From Bacillus sp. FSL H8-0547 (GTDB lineage: Bacteria > Bacillota > Bacilli > Bacillales > Bacillaceae), in contig JBBODD010000001.1 of the NCBI GenBank assembly GCA_038002745.1, positions 3,968,001-4,032,000 of the forward strand: 64,000 nt of DNA. The letters run 5' to 3'. The notes beneath the pieces were generated by a model, which saw only the letters and a program-made list of their open reading frames with translations, was not told the origin of the DNA and searched no databases. Position numbers and translations under genes: made by a program. Below are positions 26,620-37,045 of the stretch, piece after piece; the first letter of the stretch is position 1; each line of letters starts with the position of its first letter.

Positions 26620-29277
26620 TTATCCAATTCTCAATATCGTCATAGAAGCACCTGCACCCGTCTGGAGAACAGCCGTTCCCAGCAAACCGTACATCTGAAG
26701 ACTTAATGCGGTTCCTGCTGGCAAATCGAAAATAAAACCTGCATTAAAAAATGAAGCGGCAAGTGAAGGCCTGCAGTCAAGTTCATCAACAGCGGATCCA
26801 TTGATCAGCAGCCTTACACCCAAAAGCAGAGAAGCAGATAATCTGACTGAAAATGTTAAATAATATCTGCCGGCCGGCAATACAGTGAAAATGGTGTTGG
26901 CTCCGTTTGCACTGACTTCATTTGAAAGATTTTTAGAAGGCAGCGGAACAAGGGAACCCAACAGTATGACAGAAATAGAAGAACCCGAAGTATTTGCTGC
27001 AGAACTGGATGTCTGTGATATAGAAACTCCGTCTGGTCCAGTTGCACCAGTTGGACCCTGAACACCGGTTGGGCCCTGTATTCCTGTTTCTCCCGCCAAT
27101 CCAGCTGGACCTTGAACACCTGTCGGACCCGGTATGCCCTGCGGTCCTGTAATTCCTGTTAATCCTGTTGATCCTGCAGCACCAGTAGCCCCGGTTGGAC
27201 CTGTAATCCCTTGTGGTCCCTGTATTCCGGTTGCTCCCGTCAATCCGATTGGACCTTGAACACCAGTTATTCCCTGAATACCCTGAGGACCTGTTATTCC
27301 CTGAAATCCGGTTGCTCCTGTCAATCCTGTTGGACCCGTAATTCCTTGTGGCCCCTGGATACCTGTTGCTCCTGTCAATCCGATTGGTCCTTGAGCACCA
27401 GTTGGTCCCAGTATACCCTGCGGTCCTGTTGATCCGGTTGCTCCTGAAGCACCAGCAGCTCCGGTTGGACCAGTAATCCCTTGTAGTCCCTGTATTCCTG
27501 TTGCTCCTGTCAATCCGGTTGGACCTTGAGCACCAGTCGGACCAGTTATGCCCTGAACTCCTGTAATTCCTGTTGATCCGATTGCTCCTGAAGCACCAGT
27601 AGCTCCGGTTGGACCAGTAATCCCTTGTAGTCCCTGAATTCCTGATGCACCCGTGAATCCCGTTGGACCTTGAGCACCAGTTGGACCCGGTATGCCCTGC
27701 GGTCCTGTAATTCCTGTTAATCCTGTTGATCCTGTAGTTCCAGCAGCTCCAGTAGCTCCAGTTGGACCTGTAATGCCTAGTGGGCCCTGGATACCTGTTT
27801 CTCCCGCCAATCCGATTGGACCTTGAGCACCAGTTGGACCTCGTATGCCCTGAACTCCTGTAATTCCTGTTGATCCGGTTGCTCCAGCAGCACCAGCAGC
27901 TCCGGTTGGACCTGTAATCCCTTGTGGTCCCTGTATTCCTGTTGCTCCTGTCAATCCGTTTGGACCTTGAACACCAGTTATTCCCTGAATACCCTGAGGA
28001 CCTGTTATTCCCTGAAATCCGGTTGGACCCGTTATTCCTTGCGGTCCCTGAATACCAGTTGCTCCTGTTAATCCTGTTGCTCCTGCAGCACCGGTTGGAC
28101 CTGTTATCCCTTGTGGGCCCTGAATTCCGGTTGCTCCTGTCAATCCCGTTGGACCTTGAGCACCAGTCGGACCCCGTATGCCCTGAACTCCTGTAATTCC
28201 TGTTGATCCGGTTAATCCGGTTGCTCCAGCAGCACCAGTAGCTCCGGTTGGACCAGTAATCCCTTGTAGTCCCTGAATTCCTGATGCACCCGTGGATCCC
28301 GTTGGTCCTTGAGCACCAGTCGGACCAGTTATGCCCTGAACTCCTGTAATTCCAGTTAATCCTGTTGCTCCTGCAGCACCAGTAGCCCCGGTTGGACCTT
28401 GAACACCTGTTATTCCCTGAGATCCGGTTGGACCCATTATTCCTTGCAGTCCCTGACTTCCTGTTGGACCCGTAATTCCTCGTGGCCCCTGAGTTCCTGT
28501 TGAGCCGGTTGCTCCATTAACACCAGCAACGCCAGTCGGACCCGGTATGCCTTGAGGTCCTGTAATCCCTTGTGGACCCCGGATACCTGCTGCTCCTGTC
28601 AATCCCGTTGGACCCGGTATGCCCTGAGATCCTGTAATTCCTGTTGCTCCTGCAGCACCAGTAGCTCCGGTTGGACCTGTAATCCCTTGTGGTCCCTGTA
28701 ATCCAGTTGGACCTGTAGCTCCGGTTGGACCTGTCACACCTTGAGGACCGGCTTCTCCAGACGGCCCCTTTGGACCTGTCGGACCTGTTGGACCACTGAC
28801 AGGCTGTTCTCTATACAGAAGAGAGACATTCAGAACATATATGTCAGAAACGATTTGTCCAGGTAAAGAATTTATAAGAACAAGTGCAATGGCTGCATTT
28901 TCAGGAACAGCATCGACATCCATAACGAGCCTCGCCTCATCCGATTCTGCATAAGAGTCAAAAAAACTGTCATTGATTGATTCAAGAAGTCCGTATCCAA
29001 GAAACGCAAGATTTTTATCATAATAATTTACAGATACCGTAATTAATCCGCTTGGCATCGGGCTTGACTTGACCAGCTCAGCCTTAAAAGTAAATTGTTC
29101 CCCCTGATTAACAGAAACCAATTGATAGATAAAAGAATTATATAAACTTCCGTCTAATGCAGCAGCATATCCAGTAATCCCCCCAGCTAATGGGACAATC
29201 TCCGCATTCAAAACTATCCACGGATTAAAAGAACCTGTTCCAAAATCACCATTTACAATACGATTGATTTCAATCAA
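26620..29277 (-). CDS. Collagen-like spore surface protein (BclA-like layout)
   Basis: 885 residues in three parts. Residues 1-160 form a beta-rich domain without a signal peptide, resembling carbohydrate-binding folds ([22 protein letters not shown]). Residues about 162-750 are an unbroken Gly-X-Y collagen stretch, mainly GPTG, GATG, GITG and GIQG triplets, rich in Thr as in BclA. The last 135 residues ([15 protein letters not shown].. to [10 protein letters not shown]) resemble a BclA/TNF-like trimer head. Such proteins form hairs on spore surfaces and are heavily glycosylated at Thr. It lies next to cotX/cotW-like genes. The role is inferred; collagen copy number probably varies among strains. 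Confidence 0.85.
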   Translation of the reverse strand: MIEINRIVNGDFGTGSFNPWIVLNAEIVPLAGGITGYAAALDGSLYNSFIYQLVSVNQGEQFTFKAELVKSSPMPSGLITVSVNYYDKNLAFLGYGLLESINDSFFDSYAESDEARLVMDVDAVPENAAIALVLINSLPGQIVSDIYVLNVSLLYREQPVSGPTGPTGPKGPSGEAGPQGVTGPTGATGPTGLQGPQGITGPTGATGAAGATGITGSQGIPGPTGLTGAAGIRGPQGITGPQGIPGPTGVAGVNGATGSTGTQGPRGITGPTGSQGLQGIMGPTGSQGITGVQGPTGATGAAGATGLTGITGVQGITGPTGAQGPTGSTGASGIQGLQGITGPTGATGAAGATGLTGSTGITGVQGIRGPTGAQGPTGLTGATGIQGPQGITGPTGAAGATGLTGATGIQGPQGITGPTGFQGITGPQGIQGITGVQGPNGLTGATGIQGPQGITGPTGAAGAAGATGSTGITGVQGIRGPTGAQGPIGLAGETGIQGPLGITGPTGATGAAGTTGSTGLTGITGPQGIPGPTGAQGPTGFTGASGIQGLQGITGPTGATGASGAIGSTGITGVQGITGPTGAQGPTGLTGATGIQGLQGITGPTGAAGASGATGSTGPQGILGPTGAQGPIGLTGATGIQGPQGITGPTGLTGATGFQGITGPQGIQGITGVQGPIGLTGATGIQGPQGITGPTGATGAAGSTGLTGITGPQGIPGPTGVQGPAGLAGETGIQGPTGVQGPTGATGPDGVSISQTSSSAANTSGSSISVILLGSLVPLPSKNLSNEVSANGANTIFTVLPAGRYYLTFSVRLSASLLLGVRLLINGSAVDELDCRPSLAASFFNAGFIFDLPAGTALSLQMYGLLGTAVLQTGAGASMTILRIG
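27028..28794 (-). repeat. Coding tandem repeat: collagen Gly-X-Y region
   Basis: About 196 triplets in a row. Longer blocks such as [16 protein letters not shown] return many times in slightly changed form, with near-identical DNA, so the stretch has both a 9-base and a longer period. It is prone to length change and to assembly error. Confidence 0.9.
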
Positions 29278-29377
29278 AATTTTTCACCGCCAGATGTTCA
29301 AATTATCTATGTATCCTATGCTCAGTCATATAAATGGATATCTCGCTGATGTTTTGGACAGCAAAATACAAGAATTA

Positions 29378-29408
29378 AAAAGGTGCCCCAATAATTGGGA
29401 CACCTCTT
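29378..29408 (-). terminator. Terminator after the cotX-like gene
   Basis: A 12-bp stem AGGTGCCCCAAT/ATTGGGACACCT with one mismatch is followed by TTTTTAATT on the minus strand. Confidence 0.8.
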
Positions 29409-29421
29409 CTAACTCATAGAG

Positions 29422-29895
29422 TTACAGAATATCCAGGGTTAGTGCAAGAGCTGCCAAGACTTGAATTAACAGCTGAATTGTAATAACAAGATCAAGATCA
29501 AGCGCTCCAACGTTAACGTTGTGAGAATCTTTGATGAGAATTTCCTGCTCATTTACTTGATCAATGCTTGCAAACTGGAATAACTCTTCACTGAACTGAT
29601 CAGCCCGCTCAATATCATCAGCGAAAGAAAGTCTGACAATGAGTACGATGGCAGCCTGAATAGCAGCTTGAAGTGCAATTGCAGCCTGAACATCAATTGT
29701 CAATACGTTTACATCTGTAGAATCGACAATGCTGATTCTCTCAGATGATCTTTGGCCTGCGCGAACAGATTGTCTTGCTCTTTCAGATACGCCATTTGCA
29801 GATCCAAGGCCGCTTCCGCCCATACTCATGTCCATTTCGCCTGCAACTTCTTCTTCATGGCGGCAATTAGACATAATTACTCTGTTTCTTCCCAT
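29422..29895 (-). CDS. cotX: Spore coat protein of the CotX/CotV family
   Basis: 157 residues. The CotX signature appears twice: ISIVDSTDVNVLTIDVQAAI (about residues 54-73) and ILIKDSHNVNVGALDLDLVI (about 118-137), each followed by a strongly hydrophobic helix. Residues 1-50 are a charged, Ser/Gly-rich start. CotX-type proteins form the insoluble outer crust of B. subtilis spores with CotV, CotW, CotY and CotZ. It is followed by the collagen-like gene and preceded, 1 base apart, by a cotW-like gene. CotV also has this domain, so the X/V choice is by length and gene order. Confidence 0.8.
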   Translation of the reverse strand: MGRNRVIMSNCRHEEEVAGEMDMSMGGSGLGSANGVSERARQSVRAGQRSSERISIVDSTDVNVLTIDVQAAIALQAAIQAAIVLIVRLSFADDIERADQFSEELFQFASIDQVNEQEILIKDSHNVNVGALDLDLVITIQLLIQVLAALALTLDIL

Positions 29896-29896
29896 A

Positions 29897-30085
29897 TTAT
29901 TTCCCCCCTTTCTCAGTTTTGGATTTTAAATTATTGAGGAAATCCTCAACTTGACCATTTAATTCAGTGACCATGTCTCTAAGAGGTTTTTTCTTATCCT
30001 CCGGAATAGCTTTCAGCTTAGTTTCCAATCCATATTTGTCGAGAAGCATTTTGACAAACAGATCCGTTGTTTTACGGTTGATCAT
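29897..30085 (-). CDS. CotW-like spore coat protein
   Basis: 62 residues from the ATG at 30085; GGAGAG is too near the ATG at 30091 and well placed for this one. The stretch LFVKMLLDKYGLETKLKAIP (residues about 9-28) then EDKKKPLRDMVTELNGQVED lines up with the middle of B. subtilis CotW as I remember it (hydrophobic, KxG, KxKxxxxEEK, Lxx(L/M)Vxx L). It is shorter than CotW (105). In B. subtilis cotV-cotW-cotX are an operon, matching this placement one base before cotX. Likely a crust scaffold partner. Confidence 0.65.
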   Translation of the reverse strand: MINRKTTDLFVKMLLDKYGLETKLKAIPEDKKKPLRDMVTELNGQVEDFLNNLKSKTEKGGK

Positions 30086-30258
30086 GACCATCTCTCCTTC
30101 CTGTTTACTCCATCATATTCTCAGCAGGATTATCTGTATGGGGAAATAACCTCCTGCAAAAACACATTTTTCGATTTTTTCTGCTGAACGTTTATGTCTT
30201 TATTCCTTAAAAATTGGCGAAAATCATGATTTATTAACCCAATCTATATTTTTTGTCG

Positions 30259-30267
30259 AACATACTC
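30259..30267 (+). promoter_or_regulatory. Possible sigma-K -10 for the small coiled-coil/PhaC-like unit
   Basis: CATACTCTA fits the sigma-K -10 CATANNNTA at all fixed positions. The -35 is not clear. It would give a transcript that starts about 110 bases before the coding sequence and includes the hairpin at 30317-30346. Confidence 0.35.
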
Positions 30268-30316
30268 TATTAATAAGATTCAGCAACAAAGAGAATCTGC
30301 CTTTCTCTGCAGCATT

Positions 30317-30346
30317 GAAAATACAGGTGGCTTCACCTGTATTTTC
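30317..30346 (+). repeat. Perfect 13-bp hairpin in the leader of the PhaC-like unit
   Basis: GAAAATACAGGTG (30317-30329) and CACCTGTATTTTC (30334-30346) are exact complements around a GCTT loop. The right side is not followed by a T run, so it is not a standard terminator. It may stabilise or regulate the mRNA that starts upstream. Confidence 0.8.
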
Positions 30347-30376
30347 TCATTACGATTAAGGGAAGGAGGAAATCAA

Positions 30377-30709
30377 ATGCAAAAAAAGAAAAACCTGCAA
30401 CTGAGTGACTTGGTTAAAAAGGCAGGCTTTCAGTTAGAGTCAAACCTCAATCAGACCATAAAGGCAAAACTTAATAACACGGATTTAACCCGAATTCTCG
30501 CAAACACTCAAAAAAACCCTGATCTGCAGAAATTATTCGGCATCCTGATTCCTGCACAAAAAATTCCCGGCAATGAAGATACAGCAAATACATCCAAACT
30601 CGTCGTTAGAACAGAAGAAAAAATCGATTCCATTGAAGAGAAACTTCTGGAGATCGATTCAAAACTTGATGAAATGAGAAATTTAGTCTCTAAAAACAAA
30701 AAAAAATAG
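30377..30709 (+). CDS. Small coiled-coil protein, possible partner of the PhaC-like protein
   Basis: 110 residues with AAGGGAAGGAGG upstream. Residues 1-60 are basic and helical (LSDLVKKAGFQLESNLNQTI). Residues 76-105 are a strong coiled coil (TEEKIDSIEEKLLEIDSKLDE), and the end is KKNKKKK-like and basic. PhaR and PhaE, the partners of class IV and III PHA synthases, also have a coil near the C-terminus, but they are 180 residues or more and I see no further match. It is followed after 18 bases by the PhaC-like gene, so co-translation is likely. Function inferred only from this. Confidence 0.55.
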   Translation: MQKKKNLQLSDLVKKAGFQLESNLNQTIKAKLNNTDLTRILANTQKNPDLQKLFGILIPAQKIPGNEDTANTSKLVVRTEEKIDSIEEKLLEIDSKLDEMRNLVSKNKKK

Positions 30710-30727
30710 AGAGGAGCTCTGCTTAAA

Positions 30728-31699
30728 GTGACTCATATCAGTCCGACAGGCTTGAGCAAAACCCCTGTATGGCAGTTAAATAAAATCACTCTGTGGCATT
30801 ATCCTCCTGCGGTGAGAAACTATCAAACTCCTCTTTTTCTCATTTATTCTCCTGTAAACAGTCCGGATATTCTGGACCTTTTTCCTGGAAAGAGCGTGAT
30901 TGCCTCTTTCATCCAAGCCGGTTTTGACGTTTACTTGCTTGAGTTTGGAGAACCCGGTTATGAAGATAAAGATGACACGCTGGAGGATTATGTTGCGAAG
31001 TATATTCAAAAAGCAGCAAAAAGAACGCTACTTCACTCCCGGGCAGAGAGTTTGACGGTCATAGGCTATTGTTTAGGAGGCACTCTTGCGGCGATATTTG
31101 CTGCTGTAACAGACCTAAAGATAAAGAACCTGATCCTTTACACTGCTCCCGTGGATTTTGAAGAAACCCACCTTTATGATAAATGGCTGACTGCATTAAG
31201 AGCTGCGGATGAGACTGATATTGAACAGATGATGGAATGGAATACTTTAATCTCTGCAGCCCGTGTAAAAGCCGGCATGAGGCTGCTTACATCTCCCGTA
31301 TACTTTACACCCTACCTCGCTCTTTTAGGGAAAACAGATGATGAAGCCTATATGCAGAAATGGATGAGGTTTAATAAATGGGCGAATTCTTATCTCCCGA
31401 TGCCGGGTGCTTTTGTAAAAGACGTGGTTTTAAAATTAGTTAAAGAAAACAGTTTGATCAGCGGAGAGCTCACAATCAAAAACAAAAAAGCTGAGCTTAA
31501 AAACATCTCCTGCAATCTTCTTGTGATCTCCGGAGAAAGTGACCAGCTTGTGTCAGTCAGACAGAGCAGTTCCATCATGAAACATGCTGCAAGCAAGGAT
31601 AAGACGTTTATGTTAAGTAAAAAAGGACACACGGGGGTAACCATTTCAGAAGGCCAGCTGCCTGAATTTCTGGATAAGTGGCTGCCCCCGAGATCGTAA
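30728..31699 (+). CDS. PHA synthase (PhaC class III/IV)-like alpha/beta hydrolase
   Basis: 323 residues from a GTG. The fold and motifs follow PhaC: TPLFLIYSPVNSPDILDLFP (34-53), AGFDVYLLEFGEPG (64-77), the lipase-like box GYCLGG (113-118, nucleophile Cys115), SGESDQLV (Asp272) and KKGHTGV (His301). All three catalytic residues are in place, so it could polymerise hydroxyacyl-CoA. It is about 35 residues shorter than usual class III/IV PhaC. There is no phaB, phaP or phaQ nearby and the pair stands alone next to coat genes, unlike the normal pha operon of Bacillus. GAGGAG lies 11 bases before the GTG. Confidence 0.75.
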   Translation: MTHISPTGLSKTPVWQLNKITLWHYPPAVRNYQTPLFLIYSPVNSPDILDLFPGKSVIASFIQAGFDVYLLEFGEPGYEDKDDTLEDYVAKYIQKAAKRTLLHSRAESLTVIGYCLGGTLAAIFAAVTDLKIKNLILYTAPVDFEETHLYDKWLTALRAADETDIEQMMEWNTLISAARVKAGMRLLTSPVYFTPYLALLGKTDDEAYMQKWMRFNKWANSYLPMPGAFVKDVVLKLVKENSLISGELTIKNKKAELKNISCNLLVISGESDQLVSVRQSSSIMKHAASKDKTFMLSKKGHTGVTISEGQLPEFLDKWLPPRS

Positions 31700-31717
31700 C
31701 AATGAGGGGGATAGAAA

Positions 31718-31858
31718 ATGATGATTTGCTCTTCCATGCCTAAAACAGACCCAGTAACGGAATACTGCGGATTTTCAGCTATTATTTATGCCGGTTTCTT
31801 TTTTGGGATTCTGCTGGACAAAAGTGATTTTTCAGGATTTTTTGCAGATAGGTTCTAA
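31718..31858 (+). CDS. Small membrane-like peptide downstream of the PhaC-like gene
   Basis: 46 residues with a good TGAGGGGG site 7 bases upstream of ATG ATG. Residues about 17-33 are hydrophobic (CGFSAIIYAGFFFGILL) and could span or enter the membrane. The rest is polar, with Cys at residues 4 and 17. It starts 18 bases after the PhaC-like stop and ends before a strong terminator, so it is likely the third gene of that unit. I do not recognise it. Confidence 0.45.
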   Translation: MMICSSMPKTDPVTEYCGFSAIIYAGFFFGILLDKSDFSGFFADRF

Positions 31859-31863
31859 TGACG

Positions 31864-31900
31864 AAAACAAGCCCCGCACAGATCAGTGCGGGGCTTGTTT
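31864..31900. terminator. Bidirectional terminator between the PhaC-like unit and mutL
   Basis: Perfect stem AACAAGCCCCGCAC (31866-31879) with GTGCGGGGCTTGTT (31886-31899), flanked by T's on both sides. Confidence 0.93.
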
Positions 31901-33750
31901 CACATAATGCGCTTAAACATCTTTTCCATTTCATAAATGGAATGATGAATGATAATGGGTCTGCCGTGGGGACATGTAAAGGGATCTGCCGTTTTTCTCA
32001 GGGTTTCAAGCAGCGCAAATATTTCATCCTGGCGGAGATGATGGTTTGCTTTTATCGCTGCTTTGCAGCTCATCATGATGGCCGCTTCTTCTCTGATTTT
32101 TTTAACGTCTGCCTGCCGATGATCAAGGACTTCCTGTATCATTTCTTCAATGATGCTTCCTTCTTCTCCTTTTGGAAACCACTGAGGGTGTGAACGGACG
32201 ATAAAGCTGTTTCCTCCAAAAGGCTCCAGAAAAATTCCGACCTGGGCAAGTTCAGGCATTTTCTCTGTCAAAATGACTGCTTCATCCGCTGAGTAATGCA
32301 GCGTGATGGGAACGAGGAGCTCCTGAACTTCTGAAGCGACCTGTCCCACTTTTTCTTTATAATATTCATAATTAATCCGTTCCTGTGCAGCATGCTGATC
32401 AATTATATAGAGTCCGTTCTCATTTTGGGCGAGGATATATGTGCCGTGCATTTGGCCGATTGGATAAAGGACCGGAATAAGGGATTCAGTGCTTGAATGA
32501 TCTGCGCCCCGGTCTGTGTACTCCTTCTCCACTGCTGCTTCCTCTGTTATCGTCAGAGTTTCATCACCAGCTTCAGAGGAATAGTCTGCTTCCTCTCCCG
32601 CAGCAATAGGAAAATCCTCCTTTACTTGAAAGGCGACGGCCTGTGATTCTGTCTTCCTCACCGGTAAAATGGGTTCGTCTTTTTTGACGTGGCTGAATGT
32701 AAAGCTTTGCTGTTCTTCCGGTGCTTTTTCTTTTCGCTTCGGCAGTGCGGCATCCGGTATCAGCTGTTTTTTTGAAAATGCTTGTTTGATTCCGCTTGTT
32801 ATCAGTTCATTCAATTCAGCTTCCTTGCTGAGGCGCACTTCCATCTTGGCAGGATGCACATTAACATCCACAAGTATCGGATCCATTTGTATTTCAAGAA
32901 AAACGACAGGGAACCGTCCAATCGGCAAAAGCGTATGATACCCCTGCTGAATCGCTTTTACTAGCGGATAATTCTTGATGAATCTGCCATTAACAATCGT
33001 AGAAATGTAGTTTCTTGAAGCTCTTGTTATTTCCGGAAGAGAGATAAAACCTTTTACTTCAAAATCAAGTGACTGCAGATGGATTGGAATCATCTTTTTG
33101 GCAATCGGAAGGCCGTATATGCCTGCAATGACCTGGCGCACGTCCCCGTTGCCGCTCGTATGAAGCAGCTGTTTCCCGTTATGAGTCAGCTTAAATGATA
33201 CATTTGGATTGGACAGTGCCAGACGGTTCACAACATCTGTTATATTCCCGAGCTCTGTATGAACTGTCTTTACATATTTCAGCCGTGCAGGTGTATTGAA
33301 AAACAGATTCGACACAGTGAGGTCGCTGCCTTTTCTGCTTGAGGCTGATTCGTGCACTTCCACTTTTCCGCCTTTTAGAACCATTCGTGTTCCCGCTCCG
33401 TCACCTGTGCTTGTTTTAAGCTCAATATGCGATACGGACGCGATACTCGGAAGAGCTTCTCCCCGGAAACCAAGTGTTCTGATGCGGAACAGGTCATTCT
33501 CATCTTTGATTTTGCTTGTCGCATGTCTGTGAAAAGCATTAAGGCAGTCTTCGGGCTGAATGCCTTCCCCATTGTCGATAATGCGGATTTTTGCAAGGCC
33601 GGCTTCTTCCACGTGAATTTCAATCACGGTGCTTCCGGCATCTATGCTGTTTTCTGCCAGTTCCTTTACGACAGAAGCCGGACGCTCTACTACTTCACCG
33701 GCAGCGATTTTATTTGACAGTGAATCGTCTAGGCGGACTATTTTCCCCAT
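31900..33750 (-). CDS. mutL: DNA mismatch repair protein MutL
   Basis: 616 residues from the ATG at 33750, preceded by GGAAGGTG. The N-terminal GHKL ATPase has [20 protein letters not shown] and RHATSKI...TLGFRGEAL. The C-terminal dimerisation and endonuclease domain has [14 protein letters not shown], the metal site, and a [12 protein letters not shown]-like helix (here [13 protein letters not shown]) and CPHGRPI. The DQHAxxER motif shows that MutL can nick DNA, as expected in bacteria without MutH. It follows mutS with a 16-base gap. Confidence 0.97.
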   Translation of the reverse strand: MGKIVRLDDSLSNKIAAGEVVERPASVVKELAENSIDAGSTVIEIHVEEAGLAKIRIIDNGEGIQPEDCLNAFHRHATSKIKDENDLFRIRTLGFRGEALPSIASVSHIELKTSTGDGAGTRMVLKGGKVEVHESASSRKGSDLTVSNLFFNTPARLKYVKTVHTELGNITDVVNRLALSNPNVSFKLTHNGKQLLHTSGNGDVRQVIAGIYGLPIAKKMIPIHLQSLDFEVKGFISLPEITRASRNYISTIVNGRFIKNYPLVKAIQQGYHTLLPIGRFPVVFLEIQMDPILVDVNVHPAKMEVRLSKEAELNELITSGIKQAFSKKQLIPDAALPKRKEKAPEEQQSFTFSHVKKDEPILPVRKTESQAVAFQVKEDFPIAAGEEADYSSEAGDETLTITEEAAVEKEYTDRGADHSSTESLIPVLYPIGQMHGTYILAQNENGLYIIDQHAAQERINYEYYKEKVGQVASEVQELLVPITLHYSADEAVILTEKMPELAQVGIFLEPFGGNSFIVRSHPQWFPKGEEGSIIEEMIQEVLDHRQADVKKIREEAAIMMSCKAAIKANHHLRQDEIFALLETLRKTADPFTCPHGRPIIIHHSIYEMEKMFKRIM

Positions 33751-33766
33751 CCTATTCACCTTCCAG

Positions 33767-36361
33767 CTATTTTAATTTTTTTTGCAGCTGATACAACTCA
33801 TTCATTGCATCAAGCGGCGTCATTTCAAGCAGATTGATGGCCCGGATTTGCTCAAGTACAAGAAGATCTTTTTTGGGAGCCTGTCTGCCGCTTTCTTTTC
33901 TGGCCGGCTGCTCACTGAAGAAAGACAGCTGGGCATCATCCGTTTTTTCGAAGGTTTCCCTTTTTTCCTGAACGGCAGCAGGAGCTTTGACCGTTTGTTC
34001 CCCCTCCAGTCCTTCAAGAATTTCTTTTGCCCTCTTGATCAGGTTCTGTGGGAGTTCTGCCAGTTCTGCAACATGAATTCCGTAGCTTTTATCTGCAGGA
34101 CCTTCTTTAATTTTATGAAGAAACACAACTTTTCCATTCTCTTCAACCGCTGATACATGAACGTTTTGAAGCATCGGCAGTTCATCTGCAAGACTTGTAA
34201 GCTCATGATAGTGCGTGGAAAAGAGTGTTTTTGCTCCAATATGGTGATGAATATGCTCAATAATTGCCTGGGCCAATGCCATGCCGTCATATGTGGATGT
34301 TCCCCTGCCGATCTCATCGAACAGAATCAGGCTTTTGCCGGTTGCATGGACAATCGCATTTTTGGCTTCAAGCATTTCGACCATAAATGTACTTTGTCCT
34401 GATATTAAATCATCGGCAGCTCCAATTCTTGTGAAGATCTGGTCAAAGACCGGAAGCACCGCCTCTGAAGCCGGAACAAAACAGCCGATTTGCGCAAGAA
34501 TACTCGTCAGGGCCACTTGTCTCATGTAGGTGCTTTTACCGGACATATTCGGACCCGTAATTAAAAGCATTCCGCGATCGTTCGAGAAATAGCAGTCGTT
34601 TGGAACATACTCCTGTGAATTCATCACTTTCTCAACAACCGGGTGTCTTCCGTCTTTGATGAACAGTTCGCCATCTGAGAACAGAGGTTTTGTATAATGG
34701 CGCTTTTCACTGATAACAGCAAAACACTGGAGGACGTCCAGTTCGCTTAAGCACTTGGCAAGAGACTGCAGGTTTGGAATATAGCGTTTGACCTGTTCTC
34801 TCAGTTCAGTAAACAGCTGGTATTCGATATCAACCATTTTTTCTTCTGCTTCAAGAATGAGTGTTTCTTTTTCCTTGAGTTCAGGAGTAATAAACCGTTC
34901 AGCATTCGTAAGTGTCTGTTTGCGTGTATATCTTCCCTCTTCAAGTAAATGGGCATTTGCCCGGGTAACCTCAATATAGTATCCGAACACACGATTGTAT
35001 CCGATTTTCAGTGATTTAATGCCAGTGCGGACTCTCTCCTGCTGTTCAAGCTCCGCGATCCATGACTTCCCGTTTCTGCTTGCATCCCTGAATTGATCAA
35101 GCTGTTCATGAAACCCATCCTTCATAATGTTTCCGTCTTTTATCGAAAGAGGCGGGTTTTCAACAAGGGCAGTGTCAAGCAATTCACACAGCTCTGTGCA
35201 TGGATCAATCTTGTGCTCCATTTCACGAAGCGCAGCGTGATTTATCCCGGATAAAACTTCTTTAATAGCAGGAACCTGCTGCAGTGATTTTTTAAGCTGA
35301 ATCAAATCCCTTGCATTGACGCTGCCGAAAGCGACTCGGCCTGCAAGGCGTTCAAGATCGTACACTTCTCTCAGTTTCTCTCTGAGATCCTCGCGTTCAA
35401 AATAGTGATTCAGCAGCGTCTGAACCGTATCGAGACGGCTTTCTATTTCCGTTTTAGACAGCAGCGGCCTGTCAATCCATTGTTTCAGCATCCGTCCGCC
35501 CATAGCTGTTTTCGTCTCATCAAGCAGCCATAAGAGCGATCCTTTTTTGCCTTTGGAACGGATCGTTTCTGTCAATTCAAGATTTCTTTTTGAATAGATA
35601 TCAATCTTCATAAAATCCTGAAGCTTGTACACTTTTACTTTTTGCAGGTGATCGAGGCTTCTTTTCTGCGTTTTCTGCAGATAAGTGCACAGTCTGCCAA
35701 ATGTCTCTTTCAGCCGGTCATCTGTCAGGTGGTCCATAATGGGGGCAAAAGCATCCCATTTTTCTGCAGACTGAAAAGAAATTGTCACTTTTGATCTCTC
35801 TGTCACCTTTTTCAGTACGTCCTGCGGAAAGTCAGGATCTGCGACAAGCTCTCTTACATTCAGTGAATACATCTCATTGATCACTTCATCAAATCCGTTT
35901 AAAAGAGTGACCTGGTTTTCTCCGGTAGACAGATCCGTAACAGCAAATCCGAAGCAGGATGAGAACTCGGATACAGAGGCTATGTAATTGTTTTCTCTTT
36001 CCTGAAGGCCTTTGCCATTCATGACTGTTCCCGGTGTGATCAGCTGAACGACTTCCCTGCGCACAACACCTTTAGCCTGTTTAGGATCTTCCGTCTGTTC
36101 ACAAATGGCCACTTTGTAGCCTTTCTCAATCAATGTTTCAATATATCCTGGTGCAGAGTGATACGGAACGCCGCACATTGGAATTCTGTCGGCACTGCCT
36201 CCGTCTCTGCTCGTCAGTGTGATTTCAAGTTCAGCAGATGCTTTTTTAGCATCTTCAAAAAACATTTCATAAAAGTCGCCTAGGCGAAAAAATAAAAAGG
36301 CATCCTGATACTCTGCCTTTATCTTTAAATATTGCTGTATCATCGGCGTATATGCTGCCAT
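33767..36361 (-). CDS. mutS: DNA mismatch repair protein MutS
   Basis: 864 residues, full length. The mismatch-reading domain shows [12 protein letters not shown] with the Phe-x-Glu (FYEM) that stacks on mispaired bases, near residue 27. The ATPase has Walker [15 protein letters not shown] (about 600), [14 protein letters not shown] and FSTHYHELT. The end carries a clamp-binding QLSFF motif (about residue 815). It heads mutS-mutL, as in B. subtilis, and follows cotE after a gap. Confidence 0.98.
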   Translation of the reverse strand: MAAYTPMIQQYLKIKAEYQDAFLFFRLGDFYEMFFEDAKKASAELEITLTSRDGGSADRIPMCGVPYHSAPGYIETLIEKGYKVAICEQTEDPKQAKGVVRREVVQLITPGTVMNGKGLQERENNYIASVSEFSSCFGFAVTDLSTGENQVTLLNGFDEVINEMYSLNVRELVADPDFPQDVLKKVTERSKVTISFQSAEKWDAFAPIMDHLTDDRLKETFGRLCTYLQKTQKRSLDHLQKVKVYKLQDFMKIDIYSKRNLELTETIRSKGKKGSLLWLLDETKTAMGGRMLKQWIDRPLLSKTEIESRLDTVQTLLNHYFEREDLREKLREVYDLERLAGRVAFGSVNARDLIQLKKSLQQVPAIKEVLSGINHAALREMEHKIDPCTELCELLDTALVENPPLSIKDGNIMKDGFHEQLDQFRDASRNGKSWIAELEQQERVRTGIKSLKIGYNRVFGYYIEVTRANAHLLEEGRYTRKQTLTNAERFITPELKEKETLILEAEEKMVDIEYQLFTELREQVKRYIPNLQSLAKCLSELDVLQCFAVISEKRHYTKPLFSDGELFIKDGRHPVVEKVMNSQEYVPNDCYFSNDRGMLLITGPNMSGKSTYMRQVALTSILAQIGCFVPASEAVLPVFDQIFTRIGAADDLISGQSTFMVEMLEAKNAIVHATGKSLILFDEIGRGTSTYDGMALAQAIIEHIHHHIGAKTLFSTHYHELTSLADELPMLQNVHVSAVEENGKVVFLHKIKEGPADKSYGIHVAELAELPQNLIKRAKEILEGLEGEQTVKAPAAVQEKRETFEKTDDAQLSFFSEQPARKESGRQAPKKDLLVLEQIRAINLLEMTPLDAMNELYQLQKKLK

Positions 36362-36461
36362 TGTAATCCCCCATTAACCTTGCGTTTCAAAACAACCTTA
36401 ATTATAGCATAGATGCCAGTAATTTTGGTTTGGGGAATACTAGAAGCTCGAGTTTTTGCCA

Positions 36462-36494
36462 AAGAAAAAACCAGGAAGATAATTCTCCCCAGTT
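36462..36494 (-). terminator. Possible terminator after cotE
   Basis: AACCAGGAA/TCCCCAGTT pair with some G-T wobbles, followed by TTTTTTC on the minus strand. Weaker than others. Confidence 0.5.
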
Positions 36495-36499
36495 TCCTC

Positions 36500-37045
36500 T
36501 TACTCTTCGTCTCCGCCTACAAGAAATTCAGGATTCAGGTCTTCAAACTCATCGTCAAGATCCTCTTCCCAGTCCTCATCTGATTCAACAAAGCCTTCGT
36601 TGTTGATGGCAACAACCACTTTTGTTTCTCCGACAACCTCTGCCAAAAACTCACGCTCAGCTGAAACGACAACTTTGCTGCCGTTAGGAGAAATGTTAAC
36701 CTCCATGCAGTTAGGCTGCTGCATCACTTTTGCAATCACTTCATGTTCATCGTCAAGAAAGTTGTTATCTTTATATTTCAGCTTAATGACGTCAACATAT
36801 GAAACTTTTTCTGTGACAACTTCTGTTTTCGTATTGTCTGCATACGAATACCAGACATTGATGTCATAAGTACCTTCTACCTCGACTGTTTTCCCAACCT
36901 TTTTTGCATCATATTTATGGTTGATCAGCCAGCCGCCCAGAATGCTTGTCGGCTTTTGCGAAGGAGCAATGCTGTGGGTGGATTGAGTAAACTTTTTGCC
37001 TTTCGCAACTATCGCTTTCGTGATTATTTCTCTGTATTCAGCCAT
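36500..37045 (-). CDS. cotE: Spore outer-coat morphogenetic protein CotE
   Basis: 181 residues, exactly the B. subtilis length. The start [20 protein letters not shown] and the block [20 protein letters not shown] follow CotE. The end is very acidic ([20 protein letters not shown]). CotE assembles the outer coat and, in some species, anchors the exosporium, so it may carry the CotX- and collagen-like proteins of this window. It is mother-cell expressed. A 480-base gene-free stretch upstream should hold its promoters. Confidence 0.96.
   Translation of the reverse strand: MAEYREIITKAIVAKGKKFTQSTHSIAPSQKPTSILGGWLINHKYDAKKVGKTVEVEGTYDINVWYSYADNTKTEVVTEKVSYVDVIKLKYKDNNFLDDEHEVIAKVMQQPNCMEVNISPNGSKVVVSAEREFLAEVVGETKVVVAINNEGFVESDEDWEEDLDDEFEDLNPEFLVGGDEE

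Noticed and set aside
27028-28794. A CRISPR-like or satellite array
   Set aside because: The repeats are in frame and encode Gly-X-Y triplets of a collagen-like protein; there are no constant repeats with unique spacers.
30377-31699. A standard PHA synthesis operon
   Set aside because: Only a PhaC-like gene and a small coil protein are present; phaB, phaP, phaQ and full-length PhaR are missing, so the name pha operon is not justified.
34039-34317. A 92-residue alternative frame inside mutS
   Set aside because: It lies wholly within the conserved MutS ATPase domain in another frame.
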